A stretch of 64,000 nucleotides of DNA from Bdellovibrio sp. (GCA_025359945.1 JANYDD010000006.1:1-64000), one strand, 5' to 3'. Shown: positions 8,718-18,207, numbered from the stretch's first letter. Made by a program: numbers and translations. Notes: a model not told the origin generated them from the letters alone.

Positions 8718-9309
8718 TTCCGCTGTACATTAGGTCGCCGAAAAGCTGATTTGAGAAAAACTGCAATCCCAAAGCGTAGCAATTGAAAAGTCCATTCAAA
8801 GTTTTTGGATACATAAAGCCTAGTGACCAAACACTAAAGTTGGTGATTAAAAAAAACTGGATACTTCCTAACAATGTCAAAAACGTCACAGCCCTAAAGC
8901 TAAGCTGTGCGCGCGCCGCTGTTCCAGAATTTAAAAATCGCGCCAACCAAATCGAAATCGCAAACGAAAAATAGACCGCAGGGGCCGACCAGTGAAACCC
9001 AATCAAAAAATCAGTCATTAGCATCGTTAACAACGGAACAAAAAAACGTTCTGCCTTCCCTTTGAAGACAAAACCGCTGAACAAAGCCATAGGCAATAAA
9101 GCCGTCAAATTAGCCGGATGGGGAATCATACGTGTTAAGCCGCCGAACACTACCAGACCTAAAACCATTCCGACTTGAGACATTTCCAATTTTTTATCGG
9201 GCTTGATTCCAGATAACAAATTGACCCAACTATTAAGTATTGCACGAATAAATTTTGCCCGAATTAGTATTGGACTAGTTGTACGCGTTGAAAATGGACC
9301 CGATTTCAT
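8647..9309 (-). CDS. DUF6580-like integral membrane protein
   Basis: The protein has about five to six hydrophobic segments and a family-typical core RMIPHPANLTALLPMALFSG near the front and FYPK-like FMYPKTLNGLFNCYALGL near the end. This matches what is annotated as DUF6580, a putative small-molecule transporter resembling ECF S-components; the substrate is unknown. The start at 9309 (MKSGPF) is chosen because GGAGG lies nine bases before the ATG, giving 220 residues; the longer frame to 9333 lacks this. It converges on purE and overlaps its end. Confidence 0.7.
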   Translation of the reverse strand: MKSGPFSTRTTSPILIRAKFIRAILNSWVNLLSGIKPDKKLEMSQVGMVLGLVVFGGLTRMIPHPANLTALLPMALFSGFVFKGKAERFFVPLLTMLMTDFLIGFHWSAPAVYFSFAISIWLARFLNSGTAARAQLSFRAVTFLTLLGSIQFFLITNFSVWSLGFMYPKTLNGLFNCYALGLQFFSNQLFGDLMYSGIIFGVYYFSAKKYSWPLRISVLG

Positions 9310-9611
9310 AATGTTGAACCTCCGCTCTCTCAAAAGATATTCGGTCGCTCACAGGTTGGCAAGTTACAATCGACCAAATGATTTGCTGAATTGACTTCGG
9401 AAAAGCCCAACTTTAAAACAAAACAGGGCGGACGACGAAAATGGATTTTTCCGGTGGACTTAATATAATGGCAAAAAAAAATGTTTCTGAAGCATTTCTT
9501 CTTAACTGCAACTTTTCTAATTTAAATGTAAAAGAACTCTCCAGCTTTTGTTTTGAAAAATTTAAACGGGATTGCCAATATGGGTGCGGGGTTAGACTCT
9601 TCAGTATAGGT

Positions 9612-10979
9612 GTGAAAAAACCGTCGGGATTTCTTCGAAGCCTCACTCTCCCCTGGATGCTATGTCTCATCAGCCTTGTGGGCCTGAGCGCTTGTCAGAA
9701 TAAAAAATCAGTCGATCTTGCACCGGCCGAATTGGCGACGACTTCACCTTTGCAAAAGCCTTGTTGTGAAAACAAACCCGATTCCGAACAACCCGCTCCA
9801 CAGCCTGCTCCGGTGGAAGTGCTTAAACATCAGATTCTTTGCGTAAGTCCGGCCTCCACGCTTTTTTTCGGCACCACCGCTTTGCAGTCCCAGGGCTTTA
9901 TGCAAGAGTTTAATTTTTTAGATCCGCGCCCGCTGACATCGGCTCGCCCTAGTGCTTCGCAGTTAGAAATCAATTCACCTTTCTTTTTAAACGCGGACAA
10001 AGACGATCTGTATTTTCTGGCCTCCGAAAAAATGGGTGTACAAGATTCGCCCTGGGCAAAACTTTATTTTGGCAAAATCTCGCTACTGACCCAGCTGACT
10101 GACCTTCAGCCGCTGATTCAGTTTCAATTAAACACTAGTCCACTGCGAGGCCTTTTGAAACGATTGGGCTTCAGGGCAAATAACTATGCTTCGGACCGCT
10201 CAACCCATTCGTTTTTATTCCCAAAGACAGATTCTGTAGGGTCACACTATTCTTTGTATTCCAACCCTAGTCTTTTCAGCGGCAATTACTCGATGGGAAA
10301 ACTGGTGAAAACGCTTTCACAAAATCCAAATAAATTTTTATTTCCTTCGTTAACTAAGGGGAGCGCGGGAATTTCTTTTCACGCGCTGGCCGCTAACGGG
10401 CAAGCAAAAATATTTTACTTTGATTTAAGTAATTCTGAACTTAGGCAGGTTCCCGAATTAGCTGCCGAATCACTTCAACTTGGGTCCCATTTTAGTGCCT
10501 CTGATCGGCATTATTGGTTCGAGTATTTAAACGGCAGTTGGCACTTGCAAGGGCAAAAAATCGTTGATCGCCAACGGCCACAGACTTATTGGAAAACCAA
10601 AGCCACACCACACGGACCTGCTGTAACGGGATTTAAAATGATATCAAAAACAAGCGCCGACCGAGACCTGATTTATTTTTTGACCGGCAATGCAATTCAG
10701 GCGCTTGAAATATCAACAACAACCGGATTGCTTCTTTCAAGTTCGACGTACGCGCCCTCAGCATCTGTGCTACAAGCGATCGGAAAAAGTAATTTCGAAG
10801 AGATCACTTCAGCTGCGGAAAGTTCGGAATTATTAATTGGAATAAGTGAAAGTGGATTTTTAGTTTACGATATCGCGTTAGGAATTTTTTCACCAAAGGC
10901 TTTGGCTCCGCCTTTAAGTTCGGCGTTTCAATGTTCCCAAATCACTGACCTAGTGTCGAATGGGAATTTAAATCCGTGA
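9612..10979 (+). CDS. predicted lipoprotein, unknown, first gene of an envelope operon
   Basis: With a GTG start at 9612 the protein begins with two Lys and a hydrophobic stretch ending in the lipobox LSAC, so a 455-residue lipoprotein is predicted. The frame is open 57 codons further up (to 9441, also ATG at 9468), but that would bury the lipobox at residue ~70. A Pro/Cys-rich linker (KPCCENK, EQPAPQPAPVEV) is followed by repeats of short strands and Ser/Thr/aromatic turns that could be a beta-propeller; this fold guess is weak. No family recognised. Its stop overlaps the next start (GTGA), placing it in one operon with an outer-membrane protein, a TolC-like protein and another lipoprotein. 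Confidence 0.7.
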   Translation: MKKPSGFLRSLTLPWMLCLISLVGLSACQNKKSVDLAPAELATTSPLQKPCCENKPDSEQPAPQPAPVEVLKHQILCVSPASTLFFGTTALQSQGFMQEFNFLDPRPLTSARPSASQLEINSPFFLNADKDDLYFLASEKMGVQDSPWAKLYFGKISLLTQLTDLQPLIQFQLNTSPLRGLLKRLGFRANNYASDRSTHSFLFPKTDSVGSHYSLYSNPSLFSGNYSMGKLVKTLSQNPNKFLFPSLTKGSAGISFHALAANGQAKIFYFDLSNSELRQVPELAAESLQLGSHFSASDRHYWFEYLNGSWHLQGQKIVDRQRPQTYWKTKATPHGPAVTGFKMISKTSADRDLIYFLTGNAIQALEISTTTGLLLSSSTYAPSASVLQAIGKSNFEEITSAAESSELLIGISESGFLVYDIALGIFSPKALAPPLSSAFQCSQITDLVSNGNLNP

Positions 10980-11737
10980 AAACATCTTATTTACTTGTGG
11001 GAATATCAGCGTTGTTGGTGTCTGCTCAATCGGTTGCTGTATCATTAGCTCAGCAGGCACAATCAGAAATTTTGCCGCCGAAAGCCTTAAAAATTTCGGC
11101 TGAAAAGATAAAAAAGCACGCGCAAATCGAAGATTCTTTTTTAAGGCTTTCGCTGGCACAGCCAAAAATAGTTCCTCGAAATTGGTTGGCGCAAATAGCT
11201 ATTTCGACCGAGTGGTATCATCCAGAAGGCACGGTGGCTTCGCCAGAGCTTTCGAGTTTCGAATTAAAATCCTTAAGGGCCAATCCCCTTTTAAAATTCG
11301 AAGGAGCTATGGGTTGGTCTGTGTTTCAAGGCTTTCAAGAAATTTTCATTGGCGCGGGCTATGGTTTTTCTAGTCAAAGCTACGATTTGCGGACTACCAA
11401 TCAAGTTGAAATTCCGGCTTCATTGCTGACCCAAGTGTTTTCGCTAAATTTGGGTAGCACCTGGCCGTATTTGTTCAAGGACATGTGGGGATCTCGATGG
11501 CGACCCGGCCTGTTTGCTGAATGGGGTGACTATCAACTGTATCAAAATTCTGGAAATTCATTTGCTAGGTGGAGTTCTCAGACCCGATTTATTAGTGTCG
11601 GCCCCCGCTTTGAATATCTGCTGTCTAAAACAATTCGATTGGCAGCTGGTTATCACTGGAGAATGAACTCCTCAGTCAGCCCCGATCATCCCAGGCTTAA
11701 TTCTCAATTTGATTTAGGAGTTCTGACATCATGGTAG
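10976..11737 (+). CDS. predicted outer-membrane beta-barrel protein
   Basis: This 253-residue protein has a signal peptide (start GTG; MKTSYLLVGISALLVSAQS) and, from ~70 on, alternating aromatic/polar strands such as FIGAGYGFSSQSYDL, RWRPGLFAEWGDYQLY and IRLAAGYHWRMNSS. The last residues end in an aromatic-rich strand (FDLGVLTSW with terminal Trp), typical of barrel C-terminal signals. It is likely a small barrel of 8-10 strands; the exact family is not recognised. It overlaps both neighbours (GTGA upstream; ATG inside its 3' end), so it is co-translated with the lipoprotein and TolC-family gene. Confidence 0.65.
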   Translation: MKTSYLLVGISALLVSAQSVAVSLAQQAQSEILPPKALKISAEKIKKHAQIEDSFLRLSLAQPKIVPRNWLAQIAISTEWYHPEGTVASPELSSFELKSLRANPLLKFEGAMGWSVFQGFQEIFIGAGYGFSSQSYDLRTTNQVEIPASLLTQVFSLNLGSTWPYLFKDMWGSRWRPGLFAEWGDYQLYQNSGNSFARWSSQTRFISVGPRFEYLLSKTIRLAAGYHWRMNSSVSPDHPRLNSQFDLGVLTSW

Positions 11738-13191
11738 TTTGTCGTTTCATTTGCGTATTTGTTTTGTTTGTGAGCTTGGTCTCGAACGCAGAAAGCCAAA
11801 GCCTTGAGCTGACCCAGCAAAAAGTCGCCGAGATGGTTTTGAAAGAAAGCTTTCAATCCGATGAAATCCAAAAAACTAGTGATCTTTCGATTTATTCTGT
11901 GGCCCTGGCAAAATCGCTTTACGATTGGAATTTTTCGCTAGAAAGCTATTACGAAAATACCCAGTTTCAGAATTTTGCTCGCACGGCTAACCCCAAAGAC
12001 GAGAACTACAAGACTTCTGTGCTAGTGACCAAGCCTTTGATGTCCGGCACATTACTTGGATTGGATATCTCAAGGACGCAAATTCAGTCTACGTTTAGCG
12101 CCACATCGACGGCATCCTTCCCAGCCAATCAAACTTTGGATGTTGCAGGAATTACGATTGAACAAAGTTTATTAAGAAATTTTTTTGGAAGATCATTTCG
12201 TGCCGAGGTCGCGTCTGCAGAAAAATTGGACCAGTCTAAGCGAGTCCTCAAAACCGACTTACTGCAAACACTGGTTTTAGAAACCGTTCAGCTTTTTTGG
12301 AATGCTTTTGTGTCTCAAGAAAACTTTGAAGAGGCCCTGAACTCCAGAGAAAGAACTGAAAAACTAGCCGAGGTCGTACGAAAGAAAAGCAGCCTGGGTT
12401 ACACCAATCCCGGAGAGCTTCCGCAAGTTCTGGCCGAGCTTGAAGTTCGAAACCAAACGGTCAAGTCCGAGTCCGCGAATTATTTAGGTTTACTGTCGCA
12501 ACTGAAAACCAAATTGCGCATTCCCGAAGCGACCGCAGTTAAACTAGTAACTTCGACCGAGATCCCCGAGCTTCCGCAGTTGTCGCCAACTTCGATCGAA
12601 GACTTGCGCTCGATAAAATCTTTAAAAAGTAAATTAGAGTCCTCGGATTTGAGCTTAGTTTCGTCGAAATCAAAAGCCTATCCAGATTTATCTTTGGTTG
12701 GAAAATACTACACCAGTGGGATTGGATCCACGACGACGGATTCGTTCCAGGAATTGTCGTCACAGACGCGTCCCAAATATTATGTCGGCGTGAAACTAGC
12801 TTACCGCTTTGGTTCGGATCTCCAAGGCCAAGAAATCTACAATAAAAAACTTCAGCGCGATATCGACGAGTCCACCCTTTCGCGAACTCGACTAGAAATG
12901 AAAGATCAAATTCAAAACGCTGAACGAAGAATGCAATCGACCTACGCCATAGTTTCAAGCTCAAAAAAACAAGTTGTCCTGCGCGAAGAAGCCGCCCGTG
13001 AAATTCAAAAGGCTTACAACCAAGGGCGAACCGATATTAAAATTTTAATTGATGTTTTAAATTCTTTTTTTGCAGCAGAAGTTCAGTATTCAAAAGCGGT
13101 CGGGGATTATCAAATCGCTTTGAATAATTTGGCCGCTTTAAGAGACGAGTTGATACCAGAAAAGGGGACGCTCTATGAAAACAGCCTTTAA
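11731..13191 (+). CDS. TolC-family outer-membrane efflux protein
   Basis: A 486-residue protein with a signal peptide and the two-repeat OEP layout: long coiled-coil helices (for example LEVRNQTVKSESANYLG near 240 and LEMKDQIQNAERRMQSTYA near 390) and barrel strands (YPDLSLVGKYYTSGIG, YYVGVKLAYRFGS). The C-terminal DVLNSFFAAEVQYSKAVGDY fits the family's final helix. TolC proteins form trimeric tunnels for efflux pumps or type I secretion. No inner-membrane pump or adaptor gene lies next to it; instead there are two lipoproteins and a barrel, so the partner is unknown. It overlaps its neighbours by 7 and 17 bases. Confidence 0.85.
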   Translation: MVVCRFICVFVLFVSLVSNAESQSLELTQQKVAEMVLKESFQSDEIQKTSDLSIYSVALAKSLYDWNFSLESYYENTQFQNFARTANPKDENYKTSVLVTKPLMSGTLLGLDISRTQIQSTFSATSTASFPANQTLDVAGITIEQSLLRNFFGRSFRAEVASAEKLDQSKRVLKTDLLQTLVLETVQLFWNAFVSQENFEEALNSRERTEKLAEVVRKKSSLGYTNPGELPQVLAELEVRNQTVKSESANYLGLLSQLKTKLRIPEATAVKLVTSTEIPELPQLSPTSIEDLRSIKSLKSKLESSDLSLVSSKSKAYPDLSLVGKYYTSGIGSTTTDSFQELSSQTRPKYYVGVKLAYRFGSDLQGQEIYNKKLQRDIDESTLSRTRLEMKDQIQNAERRMQSTYAIVSSSKKQVVLREEAAREIQKAYNQGRTDIKILIDVLNSFFAAEVQYSKAVGDYQIALNNLAALRDELIPEKGTLYENSL

Positions 13192-14110
13192 TTTTTTATT
13201 TTCTTTAATTTTAATTTCTGCGATGGGGTGCGCCCCAAACAAATCGCAACAAGAAATTGGTGCGGTAACATCTAAACAAGAATTTCAGAACAATCAAAAG
13301 GTGAAAGACAATAATTCTTTAGTCCGAGGCACCTACAAAGGTCAGATCAAACCTTTCGCCGGTGGCGCCAATATCCCGGTAGAAATTGGTTTTTTTGAAG
13401 TTTTAGTCACCCTAGGCAGTAATAACGAGGGTGAAAATAAAATCATTCCGGTTTTAAAAGCCCGCTTTCGCCGTTTGGACACCTTTCAGCGCTACCAAAT
13501 TATGGATGCCAAATTTTTTAAAGAGAATGGGACTCTGCTTTTATCCTCACGGAGCACCAGCAGCCCTGGAAATTCAGCAAACCCATCTTCGAACAGCGAA
13601 TTTTTGGGCGAGGGCTATTCCTTTGATGGGGTTCTACAGAATGGAGTTTTCAGCGCGCAAGCATCAGTACGAACCGGGAACTTGGGCGTGCTGGAAGCCC
13701 TGTTGGTTAATGCTGACGTGATCGCAGCTCCGAAGGGCGAGTCCAACGAATTCAATCAACAGCTGAAAGAAAAGATGGAGAAAGTCGCTGGCGAGTACAA
13801 TTACAAAATCGAAATAAATGATCGCATATTCACAGGTACTTTGAATATTGTCATCAGCCTATCAAACAATTTGGAATACTTTTTAGTGGGCAGCCTTAAC
13901 GATGCCAGTTCGACTTTAGTGAAATTTAGTGCGCCCTTTGTGATCACCTACAAGCCCGAGACCTCGCCAGAGGGGCTTTTTTTCTCGAAACTTTCATCCC
14001 AGAATGATCCTTTTTCATTTAATTTCACCGGTCAGGTAGTGGGACCCGAGATTCAAGGAAATCTGATCACCACCAATGGTGTTGGGACTTTTACTGCCCA
14101 TCGAAAATAG
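13175..14110 (+). CDS. predicted lipoprotein, unknown, last gene of envelope operon
   Basis: The 311-residue product starts MKTAFNFLFSLILISAMGC with lipobox SAMGC, so it should be a lipoprotein. The mature part begins with a Gln/Asn-rich linker. It then has two similar halves: RGTYKGQIKPFAGG followed by EIGFFEVLVTLG, and GEYNYKIEINDRIFTG followed by LNIVISLSNN. This suggests a duplicated beta-rich domain. No family recognised. The ATG lies inside the TolC-family gene (17-base overlap), which argues for a shared function in the same envelope complex. No terminator is evident in the 211 bases downstream. Confidence 0.65.
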   Translation: MKTAFNFLFSLILISAMGCAPNKSQQEIGAVTSKQEFQNNQKVKDNNSLVRGTYKGQIKPFAGGANIPVEIGFFEVLVTLGSNNEGENKIIPVLKARFRRLDTFQRYQIMDAKFFKENGTLLLSSRSTSSPGNSANPSSNSEFLGEGYSFDGVLQNGVFSAQASVRTGNLGVLEALLVNADVIAAPKGESNEFNQQLKEKMEKVAGEYNYKIEINDRIFTGTLNIVISLSNNLEYFLVGSLNDASSTLVKFSAPFVITYKPETSPEGLFFSKLSSQNDPFSFNFTGQVVGPEIQGNLITTNGVGTFTAHRK

Positions 14111-14321
14111 TTAGGAATTAATTGCTTGTCCGTCTAACTTGCGAACGTCTGGCGTGGAATATGAGGTCTTGGGATCGCCTGCAGTTAAAATCTGTCGAAC
14201 GCGACCAGCCGACGAAACTCACCTATATTTTTTAAAGATCAAAAATTGACCTTAACTTTATTTTAATCTAAGGTTCCAGGCTTTGGGTCGACTCAAAGCT
14301 GAATTCTGAGGGGCATTAGAA

Positions 14322-15923
14322 TTGGTCAAATTTCATTTTAAATTTTATCGAATAATTTGTGTTTTATTTCCGGTCGCCGGGGCCTTAATGGGTGCGAACG
14401 TGTTTGCTGTTCAGTGTGCGAAACCGAGTAAACTTCAAAAAACCGGCAAGCAAAGGCAAGTGCTCGCCAGCACCGATGGTGATGACCGTCCCTGGCCCAA
14501 CCAAGAAATTTGGAAACTTGGGCTAACACCACTTACTTCGAATTCTGATATTTTGGTGGTGCCTGGGGCTTATTCTTCAGGGTCACTGATTTTTGAAACG
14601 GCAAGAGCGCACCAAGTGCTAAATAACGGCCGACGACTGGTCACAGTTCACGTTGTTAATGAAAGTGAAATTGACTCTTCGTTGGCAAAACCATCGAACG
14701 GGTCGATCGATCTGGAAATTCCTTGGTCTGCATATGCAGGGAATACGGAGCGTCTGGTTGAAATCCTAAATGGATTGGGTGGAAAAATCTTAGCCGTTCT
14801 TCCCGGATACGAAGACAGCGTTATTTTATCTCACCAGCTTCAAATTTCTCCAGAATTGCGCCATGAGATTCCCCGCACTGCAATAGACCCTGGACCCTTA
14901 CAATCAAAAAGTAAACTCAGCCAGGCCGTGAAAAATAGCTCACACTGGATTGATGGCACGTTTAGTTCGTTTGAGGACTTTAAAATATGGTTGAACAAAA
15001 TTTCCATTTTTGAAAATCATCAACAATTAATGCTGAAGCCTGACTTAGGCGCGGCAAGTTTTGGCAATAAAGTAGTTTCTAACCTGGCCGAAGCAAAAGA
15101 ACAGTTCGAAAAAATATTGGGTCTAAAACTTACAAACGGCCAAACCAGCACCCACGTGCACGTTTCAGAATATATTACTGACCCAGAGTTTGCAGTGAAC
15201 TTTTCAAAATATACAGATCCAAAAAACCTCCAGAAGACAATTTTCAAGGTTTCTTCCTTAGTTTACATGAGAAAAGTTTTAGTCGATGGCCACCCGCTCT
15301 ATGACCAAGAATTTTTACTAGATCCTTATGACCCAGAAATTAAAACTAAATTGGTTCGATTGATAGGTTCAGGCGCCGAAAACATCGATCTAAAAAAGCT
15401 GCTTCAGCATACGGAAAATATGGCTTCTGAAATTGGTTTTTTGAATGGGCCCGCACATCCTGAAATATTTTGGAGTTTTAATAACCAAGGTCAGACTTTC
15501 GACGTGGCGGGGCGTTTGATGGGGGGTCAACGACCGCTTTGGGTAGGCCGAGCTTCCCACTTTAGTGACGTCTATTACGCGATTGCTTCAATGATTAATC
15601 CAAAACTTTTTTCTAAACTTCCAAAATTCAATCGTCCCCATTCGCACGCCGGAGTCGTTTTTCTGCATACGAAACAAGGTGGGGTGATGTCAGGTTCTGC
15701 AGTTGCCGAACTAAAAAACTTAAAAAGTCTTCGCGGCATTAAATCTGAATTTGTTGTGAAGGTAGCACCACCAGGAGCTGTCCTGCCTAAGACTAAAGAT
15801 ATTCACGAATTTCCTGGGGTTATCGAACTTACGCTTCCTTTTAATAAAGGAAGCTTTGAAGATCTGATTGCTGATATGGAAACAATCCGAACCAAAATCA
15901 AATGGGTTATCGAAAAACCCTAG
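14322..15923 (+). CDS. ATP-grasp ligase-like protein with predicted signal peptide
   Basis: This 533-residue protein resembles ATP-grasp amino-acid or dipeptide ligases. A Rossmann-like front (ILVVPGAYSSGSLIFETARA) is followed by MLKPDLGAASFGNKVVSN (ATP-binding loop), HVSEYITDPEFAVNF, and the metal-binding stretch GPAHPEIFWSF with FDVAGRLMGG. The tail APPGAVLPKTKDI and SFEDLIADMETIR are also typical of that group. Unusually, residues 1-35 look like a signal peptide (Lys/Arg, then IICVLFPVAGALMGANVFA). The TTG start is supported by a GAGGGG ribosome-binding site. Export would place an ATP-dependent enzyme outside the cytosol. The substrate cannot be told; the front could instead be a membrane anchor. 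Confidence 0.75.
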   Translation: MVKFHFKFYRIICVLFPVAGALMGANVFAVQCAKPSKLQKTGKQRQVLASTDGDDRPWPNQEIWKLGLTPLTSNSDILVVPGAYSSGSLIFETARAHQVLNNGRRLVTVHVVNESEIDSSLAKPSNGSIDLEIPWSAYAGNTERLVEILNGLGGKILAVLPGYEDSVILSHQLQISPELRHEIPRTAIDPGPLQSKSKLSQAVKNSSHWIDGTFSSFEDFKIWLNKISIFENHQQLMLKPDLGAASFGNKVVSNLAEAKEQFEKILGLKLTNGQTSTHVHVSEYITDPEFAVNFSKYTDPKNLQKTIFKVSSLVYMRKVLVDGHPLYDQEFLLDPYDPEIKTKLVRLIGSGAENIDLKKLLQHTENMASEIGFLNGPAHPEIFWSFNNQGQTFDVAGRLMGGQRPLWVGRASHFSDVYYAIASMINPKLFSKLPKFNRPHSHAGVVFLHTKQGGVMSGSAVAELKNLKSLRGIKSEFVVKVAPPGAVLPKTKDIHEFPGVIELTLPFNKGSFEDLIADMETIRTKIKWVIEKP

Positions 15924-15929
15924 GCTTTT

Positions 15930-16253
15930 CTAAACGTGTTCGTTCAAAAACTTGACGATATTGTCTTTGGGATGATTTCCCATCATTTGGCCTACCGGTT
16001 TTCCGTCTTTAAATAAAATCATTGTAGGAATGGAGCGAATGCCGAACTCGGCCGCCTTACCCTGATTTTCGTCGACATTCATTTTAACAATTTTTATTTT
16101 TGAACCCATTTCTCCGGCAATCTCCTCAAGTTTTGGGGTCAGAGCCTTGCACGGTCCACACCATTCGGCCCAAAAGTCGACTAAAACCGGAACCTGAGAT
16201 TGCACAACATCAGAATCGAAACTTTTGTCTGTTGTATTTGAAGAAGTTCCCAT
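15930..16253 (-). CDS. trxA: thioredoxin
   Basis: A 107-residue thioredoxin with the redox-active WCGPCK motif at ~32-37, preceded by VPVLVDFWAE, and the cis-proline loop RSIPTMILFKDGKPVGQ. It reduces cytosolic disulfides using thioredoxin reductase (not in the window). A GGAGG site precedes the ATG. It converges on the ATP-grasp gene with only six bases between stops. Confidence 0.96.
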   Translation of the reverse strand: MGTSSNTTDKSFDSDVVQSQVPVLVDFWAEWCGPCKALTPKLEEIAGEMGSKIKIVKMNVDENQGKAAEFGIRSIPTMILFKDGKPVGQMMGNHPKDNIVKFLNEHV

Positions 16254-16379
16254 AAAGACCTCCAGATCATTAGTTAGGGGCTCTTAAAGTCTCAGCATTT
16301 CCCGGAATTTGTCAATGCGACGATGATGAAATGATCTCAAGCCGAGGCACTTGCAACGCCGCCGACAAGAATCCACAAG

Positions 16380-16994
16380 CTATTTGCGGAAAAGCGCCCT
16401 AGTGAATTGCTTCTTTAACTCATCCAAAGATCGTAAAAAAGAAAGGTCCCAGGAATCACTTAGCGCTTTCTGTCGACTGCGAATTTCTTTGCGATCGTGC
16501 GAGGTCTCTTTGATATCCACGCTGAGGTTTAAAAATTTCATGTATTTCTTTTTTCTTTCGGGATCGGGTTCTTTGAAAGCCAGATCTGAAATTGGAAATT
16601 TTTTGTATTTATTGAGAAGGTTGCCCGAATCCAGACTCAATAGTTGGGAAATCCATTTGATCAGTTTTTCAGAATCCACTGGGTCTTCAAGCAAAACATC
16701 TTTTCGAATTTTATCTAGTTCAACTTTCCCGGCTTTCAACCCTTGAGGTAGAATCAAGATCACCTTGCCTTGATATTTGGGATAGTCGGCAATTTTTCGA
16801 CCCAACGACAGTGAAGAAACTTTTTGCCCTCGGCCGAACCCAATAATTAAATCCGGGTTAAAGGTAATGATATGATCGACCAAACGATTTTCGTTCAGCA
16901 TAATATCTGTGTCGAAGCCCACTTTCTTTAAGCTGGTTTCCATGTTCGAGGCTTCGCTGAAATCATCTGAAACAATTAAAATTTTTCTTCCCAT
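16380..16994 (-). CDS. response-regulator receiver-like protein
   Basis: From MGRKILIVSDD the protein (204 residues) folds like a CheY receiver domain for ~115 residues: acidic pair SDD near the front, PDLIIGFGRG where the phosphorylated Asp would be, and VILILPQG. The phospho-acceptor position reads NPDLIIGF, so an Asp is near but the local motif is unusual, and the Lys of the active site is not obvious. The rest is a charged helical tail with no DNA-binding domain seen. The frame is open to 17045, but the domain begins at 16994. It diverges from lptF. Confidence 0.6.
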   Translation of the reverse strand: MGRKILIVSDDFSEASNMETSLKKVGFDTDIMLNENRLVDHIITFNPDLIIGFGRGQKVSSLSLGRKIADYPKYQGKVILILPQGLKAGKVELDKIRKDVLLEDPVDSEKLIKWISQLLSLDSGNLLNKYKKFPISDLAFKEPDPERKKKYMKFLNLSVDIKETSHDRKEIRSRQKALSDSWDLSFLRSLDELKKQFTRALFRK

Positions 16995-17094
16995 ACTGTT
17001 AGTTTCGGATGCCTGCGAGGCAAACAAAAGAAAAATTTTGATCAAAGGCTGAACTTGTTTGACTCGGGGCCTTTCGGACTACACTTTCGTCTAT

Positions 17095-18207
17095 ATGGTT
17101 CGAGTTCCGCGCAAAGCCATTCAGTACTTGTTCTTTGAAATGTGGCCTAGTTTTATTCTGGGCATTTTGGTTTTTATTTTTATCCTGATGATGTTTCAGG
17201 CAATTCGCTACACCGAATTTGTTTTGATTCACGGAGTGGCGGTTCAAGTTATTTTTCATCTGATGGGCTATCTAGCGATTAGCTTTTTGCCCGCCCTATT
17301 CCCCATGGGACTTTTGTTCAGTGTGCTTCTGACTTACGGAAGACTAAGTCAGGACTCGGAAATTGTGGCGCTGAAAGCCACCGGACATTCGATGTGGGCC
17401 ATCTTGTCGCCCGCCCTTATTTTCTCGTTTGTGGTGGCTCTGATGTCGGCTCAGACTAGTTTTAATCTGGCTCCGTGGGGCAATCGACAATTTGAATTGC
17501 TGATTGCGCAAATGAGTCAATCGAAAGCCGGCGCGGCTTTGCGTGAAGGTACGTTTTCGGAAGGTTTTTTTGATTTGGTGATCTATGCCAACGAGGTCAA
17601 TCCCAAAACCGGCGAAATGAAAAAGGTTTTTATTTTCGACGAGCGCGATCCCGAAAGCCCCCTGACCGTTGTTTCGCGCGAAGGAAAGCTGATTCAGGAT
17701 CCCCTGCGACCCGGTCATTCAGCCCTGCTGCGCCTACAAGACGGAGATATCCATCGCAAGACTGAAACGCATACTAAAATTAAATTCAATTCTTTTGATA
17801 TTCGCCTGATCGATCCCGTAAAAGAAGAGCGCAGAAATAAATCTCCGCAATCGCTGACCTACGCCGAGGTTCAAACACAGCTTGAGCTTAAAGAAAAAAA
17901 TCCAAAAACTCACGCTGAAGAGATCATCAACTTGAAGACAGAATTTCACAAGCGCTGGGCGGTTTGTATTGTCTGCATTGTGTTTGCGCTGATGGGAGTA
18001 GGACTTGGTACACAGACCAATCGTCGCGATAAAAAATCCGGTTTGGTGGTTTCATGCATGAGTGTAATCATTATTTACTGGGTGCTTTATGTCCTATCAG
18101 AAGGGGCCGCGCGAAACGGGCAACTGATGCCGGCCATTGCTCTGTGGACGCCGAATGTCTTATTTTTTATTGCGTCGATATTTTTTTTGCGGAAGATTTG
18201 GGATTAA
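17095..18207 (+). CDS. lptF: LPS export permease of the LptF/LptG family
   Basis: The 370-residue protein has the YjgP/YjgQ layout: three N-terminal membrane helices (FILGILVFIFILMMFQ, then LMGYLAISFLPALFPMGLLF), the SQDSEIVALKATGHSMW coupling loop that contacts the LptB ATPase, and a periplasmic beta-jellyroll (~120-270). Three C-terminal helices follow (for example CIVCIVFALMGVGLGTQTNR). It carries LPS from the inner membrane to the Lpt bridge. The start at 17095 (MVRVPRKAIQYLF) is chosen over an upstream frame because it begins right before the amphipathic helix; no strong ribosome-binding site is seen. F versus G cannot be decided firmly. Confidence 0.85.
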   Translation: MVRVPRKAIQYLFFEMWPSFILGILVFIFILMMFQAIRYTEFVLIHGVAVQVIFHLMGYLAISFLPALFPMGLLFSVLLTYGRLSQDSEIVALKATGHSMWAILSPALIFSFVVALMSAQTSFNLAPWGNRQFELLIAQMSQSKAGAALREGTFSEGFFDLVIYANEVNPKTGEMKKVFIFDERDPESPLTVVSREGKLIQDPLRPGHSALLRLQDGDIHRKTETHTKIKFNSFDIRLIDPVKEERRNKSPQSLTYAEVQTQLELKEKNPKTHAEEIINLKTEFHKRWAVCIVCIVFALMGVGLGTQTNRRDKKSGLVVSCMSVIIIYWVLYVLSEGAARNGQLMPAIALWTPNVLFFIASIFFLRKIWD

